This document shows positions 55,240 through 64,000 of a stretch of DNA of 64,000 nt, one piece after another. Source of the stretch: Cytospora piceicola (lineage: Eukaryota; Ascomycota; Sordariomycetes; Diaporthales; Cytosporaceae); NCBI GenBank assembly GCA_023375675.1, contig JALQBC010000034.1:62001-126000 (forward strand), given 5' to 3'. The number at the start of each line of letters is the position of its first letter. Positions within the stretch are counted from its first letter, which is position 1. The notes under the pieces are model-generated. The model was given only the letters and a program-made list of their open reading frames with translations. It did not search any database and had not been told where the DNA came from. A program made the position numbers and the translations under genes.

Positions 55240-57420
55240 ATGGCAGATTCATCCGTGCAGGAGATCAATGAGCTCTTCGGAGCCGGCGACAAGGGCCTGG
55301 GGCAGGATGTCGTCGTCGAGATGCAGTCTGTCATGAGGCTGTACAACCTGTTGCCCCAGGACCTTTTCTTCAAATGGGAGTCTTACTGCATAAAACTGGA
55401 TATTGAGTCTGCGCAGCCATCATACGAAAAGATGAGGGCGTTCAAGCAGGACCTGCAGGATGCTCTGGAGAAGAGCACCCGCACACAGGCACATATCAAG
55501 CCTGAGAGGCATCATCGAGCCGGTGGGACACCCAGGGCTGCCAAGGGTGGTGATGTTTTCGGCATGTGAGTATGAACCGGGTTCAGTCTATTGCAAAGTT
55601 TTTCATCTGAGAACTCCATATTGACCAAATACAGGATCGACGGCTTAATACCAAACACACCTTCTGCAAGGAAGAGTGCTATGAGGAAAAAGGAGACTCC
55701 TACTTCCCGTCTCAAGTCAGAACATGCCGCAAGCTCACCCGACCAGAAGTCACCAGCGAATCTAAAGGACCAATTGGATTCCATGGGAGCTTTGCCGTAA
55801 GTGAAAACTGCATGTTGAGATATTGATATCCTACTAACCCGCTTACAGCCCATCATCCTTTAACGATCGTCAAAACCCAGGCGAGGTTCTAGAGGTTCTC
55901 AATAGCCAACTCCCAGCTGCAGAGCCCCCAATAGCACCGTTCGGAGAATCACGCATCAAGTTGACGGCAGCCTCAGACCAGAAGAAGCTAGGCTATAAGC
56001 CCCTTGGCATGAAGTTATCAGAAGCGTCCGAGATATTGGACGACAGAATAGATGACTTCTTGGAGATTATCATGGTGCACCATAAGCTGGACCCATCTGC
56101 CTTCGGAAGTGCAGCATCCCAGAGCACCACGGAGATTGTAGCAGTCGGCCGGATCGCCTCCGATTCCCCAGAAGGCAAGCTCAACGCCGCTTCCCTGGTT
56201 CTCGAGACATCACGGAGGACAGGTGGTGGTCTGCGCATACCATTAGACATGTCCAAGGTCTCCAGATATCAGTTCTTCCCAGGACAGATCGTGGCCCTTC
56301 GAGGAAGCAATGCCTCCGGGAAGAACTTCACCGTCAACGAAATCCTCCAAATCCCTCTTATGGCCAACGCAGCATCCGCCCCCTCTACCTTGGAGGCACA
56401 CCGGCAGAGACTCCTAGGCGGCCCAGACGCAATGGACACAGATAGCGAGCCGATTCCCCTGAACGTCCTCTTTGCCTCCGGCCCGTACACCGCAGACGAC
56501 AACTTAGATTTCGAGCCACTTCACCAACTGTGCACCGTCGCGGCCGATACCTACGCCGATGCCCTGGTGCTCGCGGGCCCCTTCATCGACATCGACCACC
56601 CGCTCATCGCATCAGGCGACTTCGATCTCCCTGAAGATGCGGCTTTCGACCCGGATACCGCAACCATGGCCACCGTGTTCAAGTACATGGTCTCCCCCGC
56701 CCTCAACCGGCTCGCCGCGTCAAACCCGGGCGTGACGATCCTCCTCGTGCCTTCCACGCGCGACGTGATCAACAAGCACGTCTCTTGGCCCCAGGACTCC
56801 TTCCCCAGGAAGGAGCTGGGCCTGCCGAAGACGGTCAGGATCGTGGGCAACCCGATGACGCTCTCAGTCAACGAGATGGTCCTTGGCGTGTCGTCGCAGG
56901 ACGTCCTGTGGGAGCTCAAGGGGGAAGAGTGCATCAGCCGGCCGGCTGTGACGACGGACCTTTTGGGACGGTTGAGCAGATATTTGATTGAGCAGCGGCA
57001 CTATTTCCCTGTATTCCCGCCTACGGACAGGAGCAAATACCCCAAGACGGGGACTGAGGATGGCAGGCCCGTGGGTGCAATGTTGGATGTGAGCTATCTT
57101 AAGCTGGGCGACATGGTGAATGTTAGGCCGGATGTGCTGGTGGTGCCGAGTGCATTGCCGCCTTTTGCGAAGGTAAGTTTCACAACCCACCGTCTGTCTA
57201 CTATACAGGGAGATGGATCATTGCTGACCAAAACGCATTATAGGTTGTCGAGAGTGTTCTTGTCATCAACCCGGGTTATCTTTCCAAGCGCCGCGGTGCA
57301 GGTACATATGCCCGGATGACGCTGTACCCCCCTTCGTTGTCGGATATTGAAAGCAGTGGTGGGAACATGATGGGTCATAAGATTTTCGACAGGGCGAGGG
57401 TGGAAATTACCAGGATATAA
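55240..57420 (+). CDS. pol12: DNA polymerase alpha subunit B
   Basis: Four exons: 55240-55565, 55635-55796, 55849-57172, 57244-57420, 662 aa. The N-terminal helical domain (INELFGAGDKGLGQDVVVEM, CIKLDIESAQPSYEKMRAF) matches the subunit B N-terminus. A basic linker with PNTPSARKS and SPDQKSP follows, probable CDK sites. Then come the OB-like region (VGRIASDSPEGKLNAASLVLE, FFPGQIVALRGSNASG) and the inactive phosphoesterase domain (LFASGPYTADDNLDFEPL, DALVLAGPFIDIDHPLI, LLVPSTRDV, VGNPMTLSVNE). The final exon (VINPGYLSKRRGAGTYARM) completes it. The subunit tethers primase and catalytic subunit at replication origins. All joins keep phase. Confidence 0.95.
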
Positions 57421-57642
57421 TAATTCGCGGTATGTACTTGTGTGGTATTGTCATAGAGCAGGATGCATGAGAAAGGACGGGACGAGACAGGAGTTTGGGT
57501 ATCATCGATTTTGTTCCAAGTCTAATGGTCAGATCCGTTGTACTTCCTGTACACATGTTGTGGACTGTAGTATGAGATGATTTGGTTGTTTTGCCGTGAT
57601 TTGTTGGCCTTGGTTTCTCCATTCAACAAGTCAGGTCGGTGT

Positions 57643-58950
57643 TTACCTGCTGTCCACGCGTCGTCGCTTGTCATCGTCATGACGGTCCCTCTCGCGGGAG
57701 TACTCGCGCTTCTTCTCTCTGTGGTCGTCCCGATCGCGCCTGGGTGACCTCGATCTCCTTCGTCCCAAGGGCATAGCATTTGCTCCCTGCCCACCAACAT
57801 CTCCACCTCCCCTATCACCATCCCTATCCCCATCTCTGTACTGGCCCCACTGATCTCGTTGTCGTCGCGGGTCATCAAATCGTCCCCACGATCCCGTATC
57901 CTCCGACTTGAGATCCCTATACTTCGAAGCGCCCTTCTTGCCCAGCTTCGTCATATCCCGCATCTGCAACGCCTGCGGCAACAGCTCCCGGTTCTTCACC
58001 TCATCCGCAAACCGAGCGCCCATGAGATCCCTCTTATCCAGTCCCTCCGTCTTGAGGTCATCCTGGTAGAACGCACCCTTGTGGTAATACTTCTGCATGA
58101 AGCCCATCTTCCCCCTCCCCTCCTTCTCCTCCTTCTGCCGCGCCACGAGCGACTCGTCCTCGGCGGCCCGCTCCTCCTCCGTGAGGTTCTGCCGCCTCTC
58201 CTTCTCGGCGATCTCCTTCTCCCGCGCCTCGACTGCCTCCCGCGACCGCTTCAGCCGCTTCAGCTCCCGCAGCTTCCACGCCGCGTACTCGGCCTCGGGG
58301 TCCAACCCGTCCGCGTCGTCCACCTCGCCGCCCTCCGAGTCCGAGTCGTCCCAGTGCTTCTTGCCCGCCGCCCGCGCCGCGATGTCCTTCTGGATCTGGT
58401 CCTCGACCAGCGCGTCCGCGTCCGCCCGCCACCGCGCCTCCTCCTCCGCCTCCTTCTGCGCCGGGTCCGGCTGCGGGTTGCTGCGCTGCGCCTTGGAGAT
58501 GAACTTGGGCCGCACCATCAGCCGCCTCGGCGCCTCCTCCTCCTCCTCGCTGCTGCTGCTCTCGTCCTCCTCCTCGGAGTCCTCCTCGCTGCCGCTCCCC
58601 TCCGAGCTGCCCCCTGCTGCGCCCGCGCCGCCGCCTTCCTCGTCGTCCTCGTCCTCTGTCACGAAGCCCTCCTCGCGCGCCTTGCGCTCGATCTCGGCGC
58701 GCTGCCTGGCCGCTGCCAGCTTCTTCACGCGGTCGTCTGCCGGCCTGGCGCCGCTGGTGCTTATGATGCGCCCCGCGCTGGGGACCTTGGGCGGTGGTGC
58801 TATTGTGCGCTTCTTGGGGGGCTGGGGGGTGCTGGTTTCGGCTTCGGCTTCGCTGTCGGAGGAGGACGAGTCGGAGCCCGCCCCGCTGGGCTTGCCGGCG
58901 CGGTGGCGCGATGGCTTGACGGGGTTCGCGGTCATGCGTTTGGGAGGCAT
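57643..58950 (-). CDS. mfap1: MFAP1 family spliceosomal protein
   Basis: Single exon, 435 aa from the ATG at 58950 (MPPKRMTANP). The first third is Ser/Glu-rich and acidic with long E/S runs. The MFAP1 domain follows: RPKFISKAQR, long charged helices (EYAAWKLRELKRLKRSREAVEAREKEI), the signature MGFMQKYYHKGAFYQD, then KYRDLKSEDTGSWG. The tail has RS/RD dipeptides (RRRSRSPRRDRDD), as in splicing factors. MFAP1 belongs to the tri-snRNP/B complex. Biased codons create large shadow frames on the other strand. It is convergent with the DNA polymerase alpha subunit B gene, 222 bases away. Confidence 0.92.
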   Translation of the reverse strand: MPPKRMTANPVKPSRHRAGKPSGAGSDSSSSDSEAEAETSTPQPPKKRTIAPPPKVPSAGRIISTSGARPADDRVKKLAAARQRAEIERKAREEGFVTEDEDDEEGGGAGAAGGSSEGSGSEEDSEEEDESSSSEEEEEAPRRLMVRPKFISKAQRSNPQPDPAQKEAEEEARWRADADALVEDQIQKDIAARAAGKKHWDDSDSEGGEVDDADGLDPEAEYAAWKLRELKRLKRSREAVEAREKEIAEKERRQNLTEEERAAEDESLVARQKEEKEGRGKMGFMQKYYHKGAFYQDDLKTEGLDKRDLMGARFADEVKNRELLPQALQMRDMTKLGKKGASKYRDLKSEDTGSWGRFDDPRRQRDQWGQYRDGDRDGDRGGGDVGGQGANAMPLGRRRSRSPRRDRDDHREKKREYSRERDRHDDDKRRRVDSR

Positions 58951-60357
58951 GTTGGGCGGAGGGTGGGGGTGGTTTGTTGTGTGGGTGGGTGGGCGAGGAT
59001 GTTGATGGTCTTCAAGTTTGGAAGCTCGCTCGCACGGGAGAACGAACATTGAAGTGCTTAGATCGGGTTGGGGTTGCGGTGTGGAGAAAACTACTTTTAT
59101 TACGTAGATAAATTGCACATCGGCTAGGCTGAATGAAGAAGCTTTTTTATTCCGCTTTAGGAAATCCGCCTTGCGAATGGCTGGCCCTGATTGGTCGGGA
59201 ACAGAACAAGTACCACATCGAAGTATTTACGACTACAATCAAGACAATATTTCTGAAGGCAGCGTTGTTCAAACAGTTGGTTTATTCTTGACCTTGGGAT
59301 AGGTTATAAGTTCTTTGCCCATACTTAGGTATACTCGTCCAGCCTGCCCAGTTGCTTGAGAAGCTGCCTCATGTGTGCCCGCAACAAGTACCCTCACTAA
59401 GCCACACACATGTCTTTGGTCTCGTGTATCTCTTGTTATTGATCTCACGGTACGTGTTATGTCACATCAAGGCTCAACTATCCAGATGCATAAGCAATAT
59501 ATGGCATATTTCGTCCTTGTCCCAAAGATCGTAGTACTGTATTCGAACGCTTACACCTGTTTGGTCATCGCCTGGCCAAGTACATAGGTACATCCTATGC
59601 CTATCTGCCACCTTCAACTACTCGATCCAGTGCCTTGTTACCTTCGACCATTGATAACTATATAAGACGAATGACATCAACTCAATCCGTCATGTTGTCC
59701 TTGATCTTCCAACAACTTTAACAACAATTCAAAGTCTCCTTGGACGTATGCCCTGAAAGTCACGATAGTGCCTATCTCGGCCTCCGACTGCCAATGTCTT
59801 AGCCATCAAACGCACCTCCTAAATAACTCGAGTGGAATCCCCTACAGTGCCACGGGAAACCGGATTGCCTAAAGAAGGGTTGTACGTCTCCAGGGCTCCC
59901 ACTGGTGTAGGATTAAAGCGAATCAGACGTGGGTGCTTGTGGGGATCATCCACGGTAACTGCAATGATTATCTAGGTACATATTCGTTACTCCTCTCTGA
60001 CTATTGACTGGACCAACATTGCCATAACTCTCAACAGATTACGTCCTATGGCATGGAACTGCTTACATTGTCATTAGTCAAGCTGTCAAACTCCGCGCGC
60101 ATCAACCAATCTGTTGTGCGCAATCACTGACTGATCACTCTTTGGATAGATCCAAGTTGTTGGCGTTACATCGGTACCACGTATGTGCAGACTACCCAAG
60201 CCAATACTTGTTTGAGAGATATATTCATGACATGGCTTGCAGCTAATCGGTTTTATAAGATATGTGGCTCCAGTGGTCCCAACGATTTGGTTTCAAGCTT
60301 CTAATATATAATGTTATTCTGGAGGAAACGATAACTATATTTATGTAAATCGTCAAT
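58951..60357. other. intergenic, divergent promoters
   Basis: Promoter of MFAP1 and of the GMC oxidoreductase. Frames at 59352-59587 have no motif. Nothing else was recognised. Confidence 0.5.
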
Positions 60358-62797
60358 ATGATACCGCCTCTCAGACTCTCCATTCTCGCAGCCACAGTGA
60401 CGGCCACTGTATTGGGAGGCAATCATGGTAATCGTACCTTCGACTATGTAAGTTTATAGCGAGACAAACACGGGACCCTTCTTGTCATTCATTTCTTCTC
60501 CGTCTTATGAGAGGGGTCTTGATACTGCTTCGCATTGAAGCTGACGTTCAAACCTTTTTACAGATTATCGTGGGCGGAGGCAGTGAGTTCACATCACCAC
60601 CATCCGCGTATTCAAGTCCTGGCTAATACTGTGATCTTAGCTGCCGGCACTGCTCTCGCAGCTCGGTTGAGCCAGAGGCTTCGTAATAGCACTATCCTGT
60701 AAGTATCATTCGCGGATATCTCTCTCATCTGAAGTTGTCTGGATATAGTATGCACATGTGCTTACGTCGAAGCTTAGGTTGATCGAGGCTGGACCGGCCG
60801 CTCCAGATGCTCTTGATATCAATGTCCCGGGCATGGTGGGGTCAACGCAGGTAAGTTCTGAAGACCACTTTCGAAAAATTCCAATACCTGGATTGTCATC
60901 TCAATATTCAGATGGCCATAGCCACATTCATGATGCATTGGCTGACCACCTGCAAATCACGCTATTCAACAGGGTGGGCCATATGATTGGAACTTCACAA
61001 CCATACCGCAGCCATATCTCGAAGGCCGCTCCATTGACCTCGCCCGCGGCAAAGTGCTAGGCGGCACCTCAGCGATGAACTATATGCAATGGAACCGCGC
61101 CTCGGCCCCGGAGTATGACGCCTGGGAGCCCTTGGGCAATCCCGGCTGGAACTGGATAACGATGCTCTCCAGCATGATAAAGTCCGAGAACTTCACGGGC
61201 GTTGACAGTCCGGACTACGGGGATATCGGAAGGGGAACGACAGGGCCGATCCATAATGTTGTCAACCGGTACAGAACAGAGCAGGTGTCGGCGTGGGTCC
61301 CTACATTGGAGAACCTAGGACTCGTACACAACGTCGAGTCGCTGGGTGGCGAGCCTCTCGGGGCGATGGTCCAGCCCAGCAGCATCAGTCCGGATGACTG
61401 GACGCGGTCCTATAGCGCCAACTCGTACCTCCCCAGAGCTGGTCTGAACCTGGACGTGTCGGTGTCTACACGCGTTGCGAAGGTCAACTTCGCCACCGGA
61501 TCGAAGAAGACCAGCAGGGCAAATACCATCAGGCCGGAAAACCTGGAACCCGGATCGGGCGCTGGTCTCACAGCTACGGGCGTTACTCTTCAGGACGGGA
61601 CGACCATCGAAGCTAAAAAGGAGGTAATCCTCTCCGCTGGATCACTACAAAGCCCCGGACTTCTCGAGCTCTCTGGGATCGGACAGAAGAAAGTACTAGA
61701 TACTGCCGGTGTCCCGCAGTTGGTTGACCTTCCAGGCGTGGGCGAGAACTTGCAAGGTTAGTATTGTCTATGGAGATTGAAGTATTGCACTCGAGGAGAT
61801 ACTCCAAAATGACAGTATGACGGAATGTCAAGGTGTCCACACAGAGGAGAAATCATATAAACAGCAGTATCATTCAGAGGAACCTCAAAGCATCCACCTA
61901 ACTTCCATGTTCAGTGTCTGATGATTGTATGCAGATCACATTGGCATAGCGGTTACATATCAGCTAAAACCCAACTACCACTCCCTCGACATCTTCCAGC
62001 ACAACGCCACCTATGCAGCCGAGCAACTCGCCCTTTGGAAAGCGGGCCAGTTCTCACGGTACGACTACACCTACAACGCCATCGCCTTCCTCAACTGGAA
62101 TGAAGTCGTCGGGAACGACTCAGCGCTGATCAGCCTGGCGCACCAAGCCATCGGCAACTCCACCAACGTGATCGACCAGACCAAGCTCTCCTTCCTCTCC
62201 GACGACTCGGTCCCTCAGATCGAGATGTCCTTCGCCGACGGGCTCATCGGGGGCTACCTACCGGAGGACGACCCCCTCTACGGCTCCGACTTCGTCGGCA
62301 TCACCGTGGTCGGGCTGCGGCCGCTGGGCAGGGGCAGCGTGCACGTCCGCTCGGCCGACATCAGCCAGGGCCCGGCGATCGACCCGCGGTACGCGTCGAG
62401 CGAGTACGACGTGCGCACCGTGGTCGAGGCGGGCAAGTACGCCCGCCGGATAGCCCAGACGCGGCCGCTGGCGGGCTTCCTCGCCGCGGAGCACGAGCCG
62501 GGCCTGGACGCCGTGGGTACGGATGACGAGTGGGCCGGGTATGTGCGGGAGGGCCTGATCTCCATGTTCCACTACGCTGGCACGTGTGCGATGCTGCCGG
62601 TCGGGGACGGGGGCGTGGTGGACCCGCGGCTGAGGGTCTGGGGGACGAGGAATTTGAGGGTTGTCGATGCTAGTGTTATACCGGTGTTAGTCGGGTCCCA
62701 TACCCAGACGGTGACTTATGGAATTGCGGAGCGGGCGGCGGAGATTATTCTCAAGGATCATGAACGCAAGGGTTTGATTTCTGGATTCGAGCTATGA
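60358..62797 (+). CDS. secreted GMC-family FAD oxidoreductase
   Basis: Six exons: 60358-60447, 60564-60582, 60641-60698, 60778-60850, 60973-61756, 61935-62797, 628 aa. Exon 1 encodes a signal peptide (LRLSILAATVTATVLGG). The dinucleotide fold IIVGGGTAGTALAARL is assembled from exons 1-3, one of them only 19 bases. Then come LIEAGP, GKVLGGTSAMNYM (first GMC signature) and GSLQSPGLLELSGIG (second signature). The C-terminal active-site blocks are HYAGTCAMLP, VVDASVIPVLVGSHTQTVTYGIAERAAEII. The catalytic histidines are in HYAG and SHTQ. There are several N-glycosylation sequons. The family includes aryl-alcohol, glucose and choline oxidases; the substrate is not evident. It is not obviously part of the metabolite cluster, which ends 30 kb away. 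Confidence 0.93.
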
Positions 62798-63398
62798 GGA
62801 CCACATGGGAATTGTTTTCCTCGAGCCTTGGCCCGAGTGGTCATATTGCCGATACTTGGAGAAGGGTGTGCTCTACACAATATCTTCCCGAGTATATTTT
62901 CAACTACATAATGTTATGAGTAAAGCTACCGAAGTAAGCAGCTTCGAATGTCAAATATGAGCCACCTTCCAGATGTCCGGGACTGACAGCTTCCGGACTT
63001 GATAAGTCATTGTTATCCTGCTGGCTGCTTCAGCTCACTGGATCTTTGAGCCTTGAATCATAATAAGACTATACAGCCTATACAACTTATACCTGTACGC
63101 AGCTATCCTCCGGTACTTCGTCCCAGATACCTCGAATAGCAGATATCTTGAAGAGAATGGCGCCCTCGAATATTATAGGCCGGTCGTAAGTTCCAGACTT
63201 GATCTGGGGGGAGCCAGGTTGATGAGAATGTAACTCGTATTTTGAGAGAGATACGAAAGGCAATAAGTAATCAATCTGTTTCACTGTACACAAATATCAT
63301 TTTGCCCCAACAACCTTGACACTGACCAGCGGGTAGTATCTGCAGCTTACGTCTCTCTTCATGCGTAGCTCCATGTTCTGACCCCTTCGAGGCTGGAA
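62798..63398. other. convergent 3' regions
   Basis: Trailer of the GMC gene and of the partial gene at the right edge. The minus frame 63087-63293 has no motif. Confidence 0.5.
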
Positions 63399-64000
63399 TT
63401 ACTCATCAATTGCCGTAGTTCCATTCTTTCCGTCCGAGGGCGCCCTCGAGGAGCCCTTATGGGCAAAGTAATATTTCGAACTGCGTTCTTCACAGTCACT
63501 GTCCCCAACCTCACAGCACTCAATGTCCTGCCTGTTCGCTGGCGGCGAAGCCTTGTGAAATGCGCTTTCCACACAGCTTCTAGCCCTTGAAGCTGACGCC
63601 AAGATCAACGGAATCTTAAAGGTCACGTACGCGCCGTGCTCGCCGTGCTTTTCGGATCTCCAATCCATGACTATCAAACAGTCTGTGATTCGTCCTCAGA
63701 AGTCAGCAAAATTTTCCATTTGGGTGGATATGTTTCCATTGTTGTATATGGGAATGGATGGGGCTGGATGCTCGCGCCATGGCCATCCTCAAGGTAAAGC
63801 ACCGAACATTATGTTCTTTGTAATGGAATGGATTCATGGGGTAGATGGCTAGGTTATTTCGAATCGTAGAGATGAGAGGGGATTCATCTAGTTTGCTTCG
63901 AAACATCAATATAAGACTGACCTCCATGGAGATTGTCCAAGAAACCACGCATGAGGTCGTCATTGCCCCAGTCCCGGGAGTAGACGGCGACCCAGTTGTC
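63399..64000 (-). CDS. 3' part of a small, probably secreted, fungal protein gene (cut by window edge)
   Basis: Two exons are visible on the minus strand: one from beyond 64000 to 63922 (in-phase GTCAGT donor) and the last, 63670-63399. The visible part starts DNWVAVYSRDWGNDDLMRGFLDN and, after the join, continues VMDWRSEKHGEHGAYVTFKIP. It then has SCVESAFHKAS, ECCEVGDSDCEE and a charged tail. The layout of aromatic residues, DWGN..LRGFLDN-like and Cys-rich segments resembles small secreted fungal proteins. The N-terminus is outside the window, so no signal peptide can be checked. The intron, at about 250 bp, is long and may hide another exon. Confidence 0.5.

Noticed and set aside
57859..59052. 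397-codon plus-strand frame
   Set aside because: It is antisense to MFAP1, with repetitive Leu/Arg/Val composition typical of a shadow frame.

Overview
The window reads as nuclear DNA of a filamentous ascomycete (Pezizomycotina, most likely Sordariomycetes). Protein-coding genes are split by short introns of about 50-120 bp with GT..AG ends and CTAAC/CTGAC-like branch points. The housekeeping genes are eukaryotic and fungal, intergenic spaces are rich in TACCTAGGTA-like words, and one gene-free block carries decayed inverted-repeat elements whose arms differ by CG-to-TA changes of the kind left by repeat-induced point mutation (RIP) or methyl-cytosine decay. No tRNA, rRNA, CRISPR or bacterial-style operon was seen.

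Region 1 (1-16.4 kb) is accessory in character. It holds an RRM plus four CxC zinc fingers fused to a fungal-specific C-terminal domain; a spliced protein with a possible Cys-His-Asp triad; a convergent pair of very small proteins; a fungal AAA ATPase gene that has lost its ATPase core by an internal deletion with frameshift; and, divergent from it, a DUF7708/STAND-like protein of the kind found in fungal self/non-self recognition repertoires.

Region 2 (16.4-30.4 kb) looks like the tailoring half of a specialised-metabolite cluster: a 3-beta-HSD/Erg26-type dehydrogenase, two berberine-bridge-enzyme-like FAD oxidases in opposite orientation, and a P450 with a CYP7/CYP8-like I-helix. No backbone synthase, cyclase or transporter is visible. 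The cluster is interrupted at 24.6-27.1 kb by two inverted-repeat (MITE-like) elements, a large potential cruciform and a tetranucleotide array of about 0.7 kb.

Region 3 (33-60 kb) is housekeeping: V-ATPase subunit A, a DUF4048 protein, a Crb2/Rad9/53BP1-type checkpoint mediator, a 4EHP-class cap-binding protein, TRAPP subunit Trs31, a Pdr16-type Sec14 lipid-transfer protein, DNA polymerase alpha subunit B and the splicing factor MFAP1. Small hypothetical genes lie between them and several microsatellites occupy the spacers. Region 4 (60.3-64 kb) has a secreted GMC oxidoreductase and, at the right edge, the 3' part of a small gene whose product may be secreted.

All exon coordinates were worked out by hand from splice signals, reading-frame continuity and family resemblance. 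Family assignments come from recognised motifs, not from searches.
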